From the NCBI GenBank assembly GCA_964245425.1, contig CAXTMV010000092.1, positions 1 through 18,808 on the forward strand: a DNA stretch of 18,808 nt, given 5' to 3'. Source of the stretch: JACMLD01 sp964245425. GTDB lineage: Bacteria > Bacteroidota > Bacteroidia > Chitinophagales > Chitinophagaceae. Both the position numbers and the translations under genes were made by a program. Every line of letters begins with the position of its first letter. The first letter of the stretch is position 1. This document shows positions 1-7,770 of the stretch, piece after piece. The notes beneath the pieces were generated by a model. The model was not told the DNA's origin and searched no databases. It worked only from the letters and a program-made list of their open reading frames with translations.

Positions 1-1
1 A

Positions 2-958
2 TATGAACCAGGCGATGCGCTGGGTATCGTACCGGAAAATGCCAGCCTTGTAGTGGAAAAAGTATTGTCGCTGGCCCGGGGCATTAATGCCGGTAAAAAG
101 ATCAAGTATAAAAACGAAAGCTATACCATTTTTGATTTGTTGAAATACAAGCTTAATATTTCTCACCTGATTACCGCTGTCATAAAAAGATATGCGGCCA
201 TCGTTGAAAAAGACATACTGGAAACAAAAATGGATTTGCCGGATCTCTTACACAAATACCCGGTAAAGAATACCGAACAATTTGAAGCTGTACTGGGTAT
301 CCTGAACCCGGTGGCACCGCGGCTCTATACCATGGCCTCTTCGCCCGCGGCGCACAGCGGCGAAGTGCATACCATTGTGGCAAAAGATGTTTTTACGGTG
401 AACGGAGAGAGAAAATATGGCGTTTGCTCCGCCTTCCTGGGGTCGCTGAAAACAAACCGTACCGTGCAATTTTTTGTACAGAAGAATAAACGCTTCCGGT
501 TACCAGCAGCCGAAAAAGATATTATTATGATTGGGCCGGGCACAGGCATTGCGCCTTTCCGGTCTTTCCTGGCAGAACGGGATGCATTGGGCGCCACCGG
601 CAGGAACTGGCTTTTCTTTGGGGAGCAGCATTTTGCCAGCGATTTTTTATACCAGACAGAAATGCAGAACTGGTTCGAGACCGGCGTACTCACGAAGATC
701 AGTGTGGCTTTCTCGCGCGATCAACCGGAAAAAATATATGTGCAGCACCGGATGCAGGAGCAGGGCGCAGCGCTGTATAACTGGATACAATCCGGTGCAC
801 ATATTTACCTCTGTGGAAAAAAAGACCCCATGAGCTTTGATGTGGAAAAGACCCTGATGGCCATTATCGAAAAACACGGAGAAAAGACCGCCGAAGAAGC
901 AAAGGAATATTTTTTACAAATGGAAAGCGAAGGACGCTATTCGGAAGACGTTTACTAA
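2..958 (+). CDS. cysJ: Sulfite reductase (NADPH) flavoprotein alpha subunit, 5'-truncated by the window edge
   Basis: This is the C-terminal half of the flavoprotein that passes electrons from NADPH through FAD and FMN to the sulfite reductase hemoprotein in cytoplasmic sulfate assimilation. The open frame runs in from the left edge (YEPGDALGIVPEN is the usual start of the CysJ FAD-domain segment), so a GTG at 53 is not a real start. Visible motifs are RLYTMASSP (FAD binding), MIGPGTGIAPFRSF and NWLFFGEQHFASDFLYQ (NADPH domain), SRDQPEKIYVQ, HIYLCG, and the terminal RYSEDVY that closes this family. About 318 residues are present against roughly 600 in E. coli CysJ, so the FMN (flavodoxin) domain, if fused, lies outside the window. 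cysI follows after 140 bases on the same strand, which supports the assignment. Identity is secure; the upstream boundary is unknown. Confidence 0.95.
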   Translation, partial: YEPGDALGIVPENASLVVEKVLSLARGINAGKKIKYKNESYTIFDLLKYKLNISHLITAVIKRYAAIVEKDILETKMDLPDLLHKYPVKNTEQFEAVLGILNPVAPRLYTMASSPAAHSGEVHTIVAKDVFTVNGERKYGVCSAFLGSLKTNRTVQFFVQKNKRFRLPAAEKDIIMIGPGTGIAPFRSFLAERDALGATGRNWLFFGEQHFASDFLYQTEMQNWFETGVLTKISVAFSRDQPEKIYVQHRMQEQGAALYNWIQSGAHIYLCGKKDPMSFDVEKTLMAIIEKHGEKTAEEAKEYFLQMESEGRYSEDVY

Positions 959-983
959 TATCTTATTCCCGGATGCCCTGATC

Positions 984-1052
984 ATTGAATATTGATCGTT
1001 GAATATTGAGCATTTTAGCGCGCTGTGACATAACAACTATTCAATATTCAAC
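984..1052. repeat. TTGAATATTGA direct and inverted repeats between cysJ and cysI
   Basis: ATTGAATATTGA (984-995) is repeated almost exactly as GTTGAATATTGA (998-1009). An exact 12-base inverted copy, TCAATATTCAAC, lies at 1041-1052. The second and third copies can form a 12-bp stem with a 31-base loop in the cysJ-cysI gap. No T-tract follows, so it is not a typical terminator. It could be a dispersed intergenic repeat or an mRNA-processing hairpin within the operon; its function is unknown. Confidence 0.6.
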
Positions 1053-1098
1053 ATCCATACTCAATAAAAGAGCATAAACCGCCTATAAAGTGTAATAC

Positions 1099-2772
1099 AT
1101 GCCAGAACAAAATAATTTATCAGGAATAGAAAAAATAAAACAGGGTAGCGATGCATTGCGCGGTGAAATTACCCAGAGCCTGAAAGATGAAATAACGGGC
1201 GCCATCCGCGAAGGCGACCAGGCCCTGATCAAATTTCATGGCATGTACCAGCAGGACGATCGCGACCGGCGGGAAGAAAGAGCCGAAAAAAAACTGGATC
1301 GCCTCTACACGTTTATGATTCGCCTGCGCCTGCCCGGTGGGTTCCTGACGGCCGACCAGTGGATAGCCATGCACGCCATTGCAGGCGAACATTCAACCGG
1401 TGTTATCAAGATCACCACCCGGCAAACCATCCAGCTGCACGGACTTATCAAATCGCATATAAAGCCCACCATTGCCTCTTTCAGCGAAGCATTGCTTGAC
1501 TCGATTGCCACCTGCGGCGATATCAACCGGAATGTATTGTGCAGCGCACATCCCAAACAGTCGCCCATACACGAGGAAATATTTGACTATGCAGACCAGA
1601 TTAGCCGGCTGCTGATGCCAAAAACAAAAGCCTATTATGAAATATGGCTGGATGAAGACAAACTGGCCGATAAAAAAGAAGAAGAAGATCCTTTGTATCA
1701 GGACCGCTACCTGCCAAGGAAATTTAAAATCGCCATCGCCATTCCGCCGAACAATGATGTGGATGTATTCACCAATGATATTGGACTGGTTGCCATTATT
1801 GAAAACAATGAACTGAAAGGATATAACATCGCCATCGGCGGCGGCATGTCTACCACCCATGGCAACCCTGCCACCTATGCCAGGCTGGGCACCGTAATCG
1901 GTTTTGTTGAAAAAGGCGAGCAGACATTAAAAGCCATCTATGAGATTGTAACCGTGCAGAGGGATTATGGTAACCGCAGCGACCGCAAACTGGCCCGGTT
2001 AAAGTATACCGTAGATACGCTGGGGGTTGCCCGTTATAAAGAAGAAGTAGAAAAACGCACCGGCTTTGCTTTACAGCCCGCCAGGCCCTTCGGCTTTACC
2101 GAGCGGCGCGATTATTACGGCTGGCAGCAAAATGATACAGGCAATTGGTTTTATACCGTGTACGTAGAAAACGGCCGGATAACCGATGATAACAGGCAGT
2201 CCGTAAAAACCGCCCTGCTGGAAGTTGCCAAAACCCAAAAAGTATCTTTCCGTTTTACCGCCAACCAGAATGTCATCATCAGTGATGTAGCCCCTGCGGA
2301 TAAGCCGGCCATCAACGCGCTGCTGGAACAATTTAATATTACCGCTTATACGGAACAGACTTCGCTGCTGCGCAAAAATGCAATTGCCTGCGTGGCCCTG
2401 CCTACCTGCCCCCTGGCCCTGGCAGAAGGCCAGCGTTATATGCCGGTGCTATTGTCAAAGATTGAACCTTTACTGGACAGGTACGGACTGGCACAGCAGG
2501 ATATCATTATGCGCATGACGGGGTGCCCCAATGGCTGCGCCCGGCCGTCTGCTGCTGAGATCAGTTTTGTAGGTACCGCGCCCGGCAGGTACAACCTGCA
2601 GGTGGGCGGTGATCGGGCAGGTATGCGGTTAAATAAGATATACAAAGAAAACCTGGATGAATTGTCCATTCTTACTGAACTGGATGGCATGTTCAGCAGC
2701 TACGCAGAAGAGAGAACAGTGGAAGAGGCATTTGGCGACTTTGCCCTGCGTAAAAAATGGGTAAATGCCTGA
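1099..2772 (+). CDS. cysI: Assimilatory sulfite reductase hemoprotein beta subunit (nitrite/sulfite reductase family)
   Basis: This cytoplasmic enzyme reduces sulfite to sulfide with six electrons, using siroheme coupled to a 4Fe-4S cluster. The 557 residues compare with 570 in E. coli CysI. The four cluster cysteines are C431 and C437 (ACVALPTCPLA) and C476 and C480 (MTGCPNGCA), and their spacing (6, 39, 4) matches E. coli C434/C440/C479/C483. Two ferredoxin-like half-domain regions are visible: TTRQTIQLHG near residue 110 and QNVIISDV near 390, followed by APGRYNLQVGGD after the cluster. The start at 1099 is the first ATG of the frame and puts the protein at family length. cysJ is upstream, so the pair should form the NADPH-dependent holoenzyme. 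The downstream gene supplies siroheme. The CxxxC motif is followed by Ala where E. coli has Gly, which is probably neutral. A ferredoxin-dependent or nitrite-reducing role is less likely given the adjacent cysJ. Confidence 0.96.
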   Translation: MPEQNNLSGIEKIKQGSDALRGEITQSLKDEITGAIREGDQALIKFHGMYQQDDRDRREERAEKKLDRLYTFMIRLRLPGGFLTADQWIAMHAIAGEHSTGVIKITTRQTIQLHGLIKSHIKPTIASFSEALLDSIATCGDINRNVLCSAHPKQSPIHEEIFDYADQISRLLMPKTKAYYEIWLDEDKLADKKEEEDPLYQDRYLPRKFKIAIAIPPNNDVDVFTNDIGLVAIIENNELKGYNIAIGGGMSTTHGNPATYARLGTVIGFVEKGEQTLKAIYEIVTVQRDYGNRSDRKLARLKYTVDTLGVARYKEEVEKRTGFALQPARPFGFTERRDYYGWQQNDTGNWFYTVYVENGRITDDNRQSVKTALLEVAKTQKVSFRFTANQNVIISDVAPADKPAINALLEQFNITAYTEQTSLLRKNAIACVALPTCPLALAEGQRYMPVLLSKIEPLLDRYGLAQQDIIMRMTGCPNGCARPSAAEISFVGTAPGRYNLQVGGDRAGMRLNKIYKENLDELSILTELDGMFSSYAEERTVEEAFGDFALRKKWVNA

Positions 2773-2828
2773 CCTGCCCGGTCAGCCCATTCGAATACCT
2801 GTGTCCTTTTTTTAAAAACCCTCAATTA

Positions 2829-2847
2829 GTCTACTAAAAGAGTAGAG
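2829..2847. promoter_or_regulatory. Palindromic operator candidate, copy 1 (upstream of the siroheme synthase-TSUP fusion)
   Basis: GTCTACT (2829-2835), a 5-base spacer, then AGTAGAG (2841-2847): an inverted repeat with one mismatch. It matches the perfect palindrome found at 4643-4661 in both arms and in spacer length. It sits 48 bases before the start codon at 2896. A near-consensus Bacteroidota -7 element, TACCTTTA (2855-2862; consensus TAnnTTTG), lies just downstream, so the palindrome would cover the -33 region. That would suit a repressor, or an activator that contacts RNA polymerase. The regulator is not in the window; an Rrf2-family (CymR/IscR-like) protein is a guess. Confidence 0.55.
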
Positions 2848-2895
2848 AATTGATTACCTTTACCCTGTAGCCGGCAACGGCTTATTCAATTTCAT

Positions 2896-4470
2896 ATGGC
2901 GGATTTGAGGGATTCTGTTACAGCAATGATTAAAGGCACCAGCACAACAGGCGGTAAAAACCGGCTCTTCCCGGTATTTTTAAAAATTGAAGCGCTGAAC
3001 CTGTTGCTGGTAGGCGGCGGAAAAGTGGGGGTTGAAAAACTGACCGCCATCCTGCAGAATGCGCCGGAAGCTTCTGTCCGCGTGGTGGCAACAGCCATCA
3101 GCCATCCTATCAAAACACTGGCGGCCACCCATGCGCATATAGTACTGGAAGAAAGACCTTTCCAGGATACAGACCTGGAAGGCATGGACCTGGTAATTGT
3201 AGCCGTCAATGATACCAGCATCAGCCAGTATATACGCTTGCTGGCGAAAGATAAAAAAATACTCATCAATGTAGCCGATACCCCGGAACAATGTGATTTT
3301 TACCTGGGCGCTGTTGTACAGAAAGGCGATTTAAAAATTGCGATCTCCACCAATGGCAAATCGCCGACCATTGCCAAAAGAATGCGGGAGCAGCTGAATG
3401 AACTGATACCCGATGAAATAGAAACGGTACTTGAAAACATGCATACCATCCGGCAGGATCTGAAAGGCAATTTTACCGAGAAAGTAAAGCAGCTGGATGA
3501 CCTGACCCGCATACTGGCAGCCAATCAGGCTACGCTGGATGAGATCACTAAACCGGAACAAAAGAAATGGCCGGTCATTGTAAAATGGTGCCTGCTCTTT
3601 TTTGTAGTGATGCTGATTGGACATGCAGTCTTGTCTTTTGTGCCTTTTGATAAACTGCTGGGCAGTATAGAACAGGTACCCAAAGCAGATATTCGTTTAT
3701 TTGGCATGATGCTGCTGACGGGTTTCCTGGCGCAGATGGTTGATGGCTCGATGGGCATGGGCTATGGTACCATTTCCACCGTTTTTTTACTGGCGCTGGG
3801 GGTGCCACCTGCCATTGTGAGCAGCCGCGTGCATTCGGCCCGCGTTTTTTCCAGCGGCGCCTCCGGCTATACCCATCACCGCTTTGGCAATATCAATAAA
3901 AAACTATTCAAGACGCTGGTGATACCCGGCATCGCAGGCGCTGTGGCAGGCGCCCTGCTGGCTTCTTACGGTCAGCAATATGCGAAATGGGTGCGCATTC
4001 CGCTCAGTTTTTATACCATTTACCTGGGTTATTATATCATCAAAAAAGCATACCGGAAAAAAAGTACCGATACCAGGTTAAAGAAGGCTGGCTGGCTGGC
4101 CGCAGTAGGCGGTTTCACCGATGCATTTGCCGGTGGCGGCTGGGGCGCGCTGGTTACAGGCACCCTTTTATCAAAAAGAAAGAATCCCCGTTATGTTATC
4201 GGATCGGTATGCCTGGCGGAATTCTTTGTGGTATTTGCGAGTGCCGTTACCTTTTTTATCGTGCTGAAACATATCCCCATACTGGATGTAGCCGGACTGA
4301 TTGCCGGCGGACTAATGGCAGCGCCCATTGCCGCCCGGCTGGTGGGGGTGCTGCCCATGAAGACGATGTTTTTATCCGTTGGCATCCTGGTGATACTCAC
4401 CAGCACATTTACCCTGTGGAAGACCCTCTCCAACCTGGCACCCGCCCTCCAGCATGCCGCCGGCCACTGA
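2896..4470 (+). CDS. Fusion protein: precorrin-2 dehydrogenase/sirohydrochlorin ferrochelatase (CysG N-terminal/Met8-like) plus TauE/SafE (TSUP) transporter
   Basis: The 524 residues form two halves. Residues ~22-210 are a CysG-N/Met8-type domain that oxidises precorrin-2 and may insert iron to make siroheme, the cofactor of the adjacent CysI. They show a glycine-rich NAD site (LLVGGGKVGVEK, 37-48), D128 in NVADTP aligning with the catalytic Asp104 of E. coli CysG, and ISTNGKSP (150-157). Residues ~225-515 are a polytopic membrane domain of the TauE/SafE family, with TGFLAQMVDGSMGMGYG (275-291) and a related second-half segment (GGFTDAFAGGGWG, 405-417). This family moves sulfite, sulfonates, sulfate or other anions. 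The uroporphyrinogen methyltransferase domain of full CysG is missing, so that step needs a separate enzyme. An operator-like palindrome precedes the gene. Domain calls are firm; the transported substrate and direction are inferred from context, with sulfate, sulfite or an organosulfur anion most likely. Confidence 0.92.
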   Translation: MADLRDSVTAMIKGTSTTGGKNRLFPVFLKIEALNLLLVGGGKVGVEKLTAILQNAPEASVRVVATAISHPIKTLAATHAHIVLEERPFQDTDLEGMDLVIVAVNDTSISQYIRLLAKDKKILINVADTPEQCDFYLGAVVQKGDLKIAISTNGKSPTIAKRMREQLNELIPDEIETVLENMHTIRQDLKGNFTEKVKQLDDLTRILAANQATLDEITKPEQKKWPVIVKWCLLFFVVMLIGHAVLSFVPFDKLLGSIEQVPKADIRLFGMMLLTGFLAQMVDGSMGMGYGTISTVFLLALGVPPAIVSSRVHSARVFSSGASGYTHHRFGNINKKLFKTLVIPGIAGAVAGALLASYGQQYAKWVRIPLSFYTIYLGYYIIKKAYRKKSTDTRLKKAGWLAAVGGFTDAFAGGGWGALVTGTLLSKRKNPRYVIGSVCLAEFFVVFASAVTFFIVLKHIPILDVAGLIAGGLMAAPIAARLVGVLPMKTMFLSVGILVILTSTFTLWKTLSNLAPALQHAAGH

Positions 4471-4479
4471 TATAAATAA

Positions 4480-4498
4480 CCCTACTATTTTTGTAGAC
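4480..4498. promoter_or_regulatory. Degenerate operator candidate, copy 2 (overlaps the receptor promoter)
   Basis: CCCTACTATTTTTGTAGAC matches the perfect palindrome at 4643-4661 at 14 of 19 positions, keeping the CTACT and GTAGAC half-sites. It contains the TTTG used as the -33 box of the promoter at 4490-4521, so a bound protein would directly affect polymerase. It is weaker than the other two copies and could be chance. Its placement on the promoter is the main argument for it. Confidence 0.4.
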
Positions 4499-4521
4499 TT
4501 ATAAAGAAACCTGTATATTTG
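4490..4521 (+). promoter_or_regulatory. Bacteroidota-type promoter (-33 TTTG, -7 TATATTTG) for the TonB-dependent receptor
   Basis: TTTG at 4490-4493 and TATATTTG at 4514-4521 are separated by 20 bases. This fits the known primary-sigma consensus of Bacteroidota (TTTG at -33, TAnnTTTG at -7, spacing about 19-21). Transcription would begin near 4528, leaving a leader of about 150 bases before the ATG at 4680. That leader holds a perfect palindrome at its 3' end. A second overlapping TAnnTTTG match (4486-4493) has no suitable -33 box. Confidence 0.65.
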
Positions 4522-4642
4522 CTCTTCAACCAACGCTTAGCAAATGATGCAGACTGTTTTATGCTGTCCCCCACACCGATGTTGCCCGCATTCCCTGCCT
4601 TTTTACATCTAATCATCAATTTTTAAAAAATTTATCCAGATA

Positions 4643-4661
4643 GTCTACTAATATAGTAGAC
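4643..4661. promoter_or_regulatory. Perfect palindromic operator candidate, copy 3 (18 bases before the receptor start codon)
   Basis: GTCTACTAATATAGTAGAC consists of 7-base arms GTCTACT and AGTAGAC around AATAT. It lies in the leader just before the ATG at 4680. With copy 2, whose centre is about 163 bases upstream, it could support looping or a roadblock. Alternatively it could mark a second promoter that I cannot define. The same arms and spacing occur before the siroheme synthase-transporter fusion, which argues for a shared regulator. Confidence 0.65.
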
Positions 4662-4679
4662 ACATCAACAAAATTGTAT

Positions 4680-7600
4680 ATGAGAAATAGCTTCTACCCG
4701 TCCGGAGCAGGTTTTACAACAACTGTCGCCGCTTTCATAAAAAAAATATTGTCGCCGGCCGGCGCCTTCGTTTTATTACTGGCATTACCCACCCTGCTAC
4801 CCGCGCAGGAGAACAGCGGCTTGATTGAAATCAGCGGGCGCGTAACCGCCCAGGACAAGAAAGAACCGCTGTCCGATGTAAGTGTGCTGGTAAAAGGCAC
4901 TCTTTCCGGTACCATCACCACTAAAACGGGCGATTTCAAGTTGCGCACCCGCGCCAAGCTGCCATTTACGCTGGTCTTTTCTTCCATCGGTTTCAATGAG
5001 CAGGAGCTGGAAGTGAAAAGCCTGGGTTCTAACCTGCAGGTAGAGCTGTCTACCCAGACCGTACTGGGCAATGAAGTGGTGGTAACGGCATCCCGCGTAG
5101 CGGAAAGTATTTTAAAATCGCCGGTGGCCATCGAGAAACTGGACATCAGGGCCATACGGGAAGCGGCAGCCCCGAGTTTTTATGATGTACTGGAAAATGT
5201 GAAAGGCGTACAGATGACCACTTCGAGCCTTACTTTTAAAGTACCCAATACGCGCGGCTTTAATATTCCCAATAATTTCCGCTTTATGCAGCTGGTAGAC
5301 GGGGTAGATATGCAGGCAGCCACACTCGGCGTGCCCCTGGGCAATGCCATCGGGCCTACCGAGCTAGATATTGCCAGTGTGGAGATCACCCCCGGTGCCG
5401 CTTCCGCCTTATACGGTATGAACGCCATAAATGGAATGGCCAACCTGCTTACCAAAAGCCCCTTTACCTACCAGGGCCTCAGCATTTACCAGAAAACAGG
5501 CGTTAACCATGTAGACGGCATCGACCACAGCCCGAGTGTTCTAACGGAATCGGCTATCCGATATGCAAAAGCCTTCAATAATAAATTCGCGTTTAAAATA
5601 AACCTTGGCTATATGCAGGGCACCGACTGGCGTTCCAATACCCGGCTGGACCAGAATACCAATGACCTGAAGAGTGCCAACCCGGGCTTCCCGGCATTGA
5701 ACGGGCCCAACAATATTGCTTTTGACGGATGGAATAAATATGGAGACGATGCGCTGGCCGGTAGCAATATCGTTTCGCTGAGCGGCCTTACCATTGACGG
5801 AAAGGCCAACCAAACCTTGCGTGTAGCAAGAACCGGTTACTGGGAGACTGATCTGGTAAGTCCGAAAGTGAGCAATTTCAAATTTGACCTGGGCCTCAAT
5901 TACCGTATCACCGAAAAACTGGAACTCTCGTATACCTATCGCCGTGGCAGCATGGACGGCGTTTTTCAGCGGGGCAATAAAATCAGGCTGGACGATGTGG
6001 TGGTACAAAACCATCACCTGGAACTAAAAGGAAATAATTTTGTAATCCGCAGTTATGTTTCGCTTGAAAATACCGGCAATTCCTATAATGTAAAACCGCT
6101 GGCCGATAATATGGATCTTTACAGCGGTGGCGCAACCGATACCAAAACAGCTTCCAGCTGGGGCACCAAATACAAGAATGCCCTCAATGCCTATGCAGCC
6201 AGTAACGGCGGCGCCTTAACTTCTGCTAACCTGGCAGCTGCTACCCAGTATGCGCGCGACCAGGCCGATGCCAGCCGCGTAAAACCCGGCACTGCCCAGT
6301 TTGATTCTTTAAAAAACGTGATCATCGGTATCAATAACTGGGATATCAAATCTTCTTCCATACCCAATGCACCGGTTACCGGTGGTGCCGCCCTGGTACA
6401 AAAAAGCCGCATGTACCATACAGAAGCGCAGTGGGATCTGTCTAAAAAAATAAAAGTGTTTGACCTGCTGGTGGGCGGCGATGCACGCATCTACCAGGTT
6501 ATTCCGGATGGAAATAATTTTGTCGATTTCTCACGTCCCATTGCAGATCGCAACACGCCTTTAAAAGACGGAAGTTTCGGAAAAGACATCTATTATAAAA
6601 AATTCGGTGGCTTTGCACAGGTAACCAAAACATTTTTCAATGAAAAGCTGAAACTGTTTGGCTCATTGCGCTATGACTACAACCCGGAATTTCAGCCAAA
6701 GATGACCCCGCGCCTGGCAGGCGTATATACCGTAAACGGCATCCATAATTTCCGGTTCACCTTCCAGGAGGGCTATCGCTTTCCCGCCCTGTTTGAAGCC
6801 CTGTCTTATGTAAACAATGGCCGCGTAAAAAGGGTGGGCAGCCTTTCTTACATAGACAAGGGATTGGGTTACTTGGAAAACAGTTATACACAGACCTCCG
6901 TTGTTAATTATAACGCAGCGGTGAGCGCGCAGGGAAATACAGACCAGGCCGCCCTCGCCAACCGGGCCCTGTTACAGGTAGCCAACCTGCCAACTGCCAC
7001 CCCGGAAAAAATCACCTCTTTTGAAGTTGGGTACAAAAGCATCCTGCTGAATAATAAACTGGTAGTGGATATCGACGCCTATGCCAATACATACAATGGA
7101 TTCCTGGGCCAGGTACAGGTATATGTGCCCACGGGAGAGACTGTAGGGTCCGATGCGGCCGTATTGTCGATGCTGGACAGGAACCGTGACCCCACCGCGG
7201 CCACCGCTACAACTGCCGCCAGCAAAGGACAGGACAGGTACCGGGTATACACAAACGCAAAAAATACCTACCATAATGTTGGTTCTGCCCTGGGCCTTAC
7301 CTATAATTTCTATAAAAAATATACCCTGGGTGGCAATGTGAGCTTTAATGAAATGAAATCAAACAAATCAGATGATATATTCGTGACCGGTTTCAATACA
7401 CCGCGCTGGAACACCAATATGAGTTTTGGCAACCGGGAAATTGCCAAAAACTTTGGCTTTAACGTGGTTTGGAAATGGCAGGATTCGTTCTTGTGGGAAA
7501 GCCCGCTGGTAACAGGCGGCGTATCGGCCTATAGCAGTGTAGATGCGCAAATAACCTATCGCATCCCTACCGCCAAAGCCAGTATTAAATGGGGCGGCGC

Positions 7601-7700
7601 CAATATTTTCAATCACCGTTACATTCAATATGCAGGCGGCCCCACCATCGGCGCACTGTACTATATAGCCATCACGTTCGATGGTTTATTTAACAAATGA
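4680..7700 (+). CDS. TonB-dependent outer-membrane receptor with carboxypeptidase-regulatory-like N-terminal domain
   Basis: A 1006-residue outer-membrane gated barrel, powered by TonB-ExbBD, for import of a scarce substrate. Order: a long signal peptide ending near residue 42 (LLLALPTLLPAQ); a CarboxypepD_reg-like beta-sandwich, ~48-125 (ISGRVTAQDKKEPLSDVSVL); a TonB-box-like NEVVVTASR near 131-139; the plug, ~145-260 (LENVKGVQM, RFMQLVDGVDMQA, ITPGAASALYGMNAINGMAN); and a barrel to the end. I chose the ATG at 4680 because an in-frame TTG at 4674 is a weaker start. No SusD partner follows and the receptor lacks obvious SusC-type signatures, so a polysaccharide role is not favoured. It follows sulfite-reduction genes and shares their palindromic operator, suggesting uptake of a sulfur source (for example sulfonates, sulfate esters or a thiol compound). 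That substrate is inference. A strong terminator follows. Confidence 0.93.
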   Translation: MRNSFYPSGAGFTTTVAAFIKKILSPAGAFVLLLALPTLLPAQENSGLIEISGRVTAQDKKEPLSDVSVLVKGTLSGTITTKTGDFKLRTRAKLPFTLVFSSIGFNEQELEVKSLGSNLQVELSTQTVLGNEVVVTASRVAESILKSPVAIEKLDIRAIREAAAPSFYDVLENVKGVQMTTSSLTFKVPNTRGFNIPNNFRFMQLVDGVDMQAATLGVPLGNAIGPTELDIASVEITPGAASALYGMNAINGMANLLTKSPFTYQGLSIYQKTGVNHVDGIDHSPSVLTESAIRYAKAFNNKFAFKINLGYMQGTDWRSNTRLDQNTNDLKSANPGFPALNGPNNIAFDGWNKYGDDALAGSNIVSLSGLTIDGKANQTLRVARTGYWETDLVSPKVSNFKFDLGLNYRITEKLELSYTYRRGSMDGVFQRGNKIRLDDVVVQNHHLELKGNNFVIRSYVSLENTGNSYNVKPLADNMDLYSGGATDTKTASSWGTKYKNALNAYAASNGGALTSANLAAATQYARDQADASRVKPGTAQFDSLKNVIIGINNWDIKSSSIPNAPVTGGAALVQKSRMYHTEAQWDLSKKIKVFDLLVGGDARIYQVIPDGNNFVDFSRPIADRNTPLKDGSFGKDIYYKKFGGFAQVTKTFFNEKLKLFGSLRYDYNPEFQPKMTPRLAGVYTVNGIHNFRFTFQEGYRFPALFEALSYVNNGRVKRVGSLSYIDKGLGYLENSYTQTSVVNYNAAVSAQGNTDQAALANRALLQVANLPTATPEKITSFEVGYKSILLNNKLVVDIDAYANTYNGFLGQVQVYVPTGETVGSDAAVLSMLDRNRDPTAATATTAASKGQDRYRVYTNAKNTYHNVGSALGLTYNFYKKYTLGGNVSFNEMKSNKSDDIFVTGFNTPRWNTNMSFGNREIAKNFGFNVVWKWQDSFLWESPLVTGGVSAYSSVDAQITYRIPTAKASIKWGGANIFNHRYIQYAGGPTIGALYYIAITFDGLFNK

Positions 7701-7722
7701 TCAGATAATTTTAACGAAATGA

Positions 7723-7757
7723 AAAAGACCTGCCGCCCTCTGGCAGGTCTTTTTTTT
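7723..7757 (+). terminator. Rho-independent terminator after the TonB-dependent receptor
   Basis: AAAAGACCTGCC (7723-7734) pairs perfectly with GGCAGGTCTTTT (7742-7753) around a 7-base loop, and a T-tract runs to 7757. It is 22 bases past the receptor stop codon. The start codon of the DUF2490 gene is only 13 bases beyond the T-tract, so that gene depends on readthrough, on attenuation, or on a promoter embedded in this element. Confidence 0.9.
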
Positions 7758-7770
7758 ATTTCTTTGCCCT

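Noticed and set aside
53..55. GTG as start codon of the sulfite reductase flavoprotein
   Set aside because: The same frame is open to the window edge and encodes typical FAD-domain residues (PGDALGIVPEN) before it, so the gene is simply cut by the window.
2770..2784. TGACC/GGTCA hairpin at the cysI stop codon as a terminator
   Set aside because: Only a 5-bp stem, and the T-run starts more than 20 bases later, so intrinsic termination is unlikely.
3987..4475. Second + strand frame overlapping the transporter half of the fusion
   Set aside because: It overlaps conserved TSUP membrane segments, has low-complexity basic and Cys/Arg-rich composition, and shows no family features.
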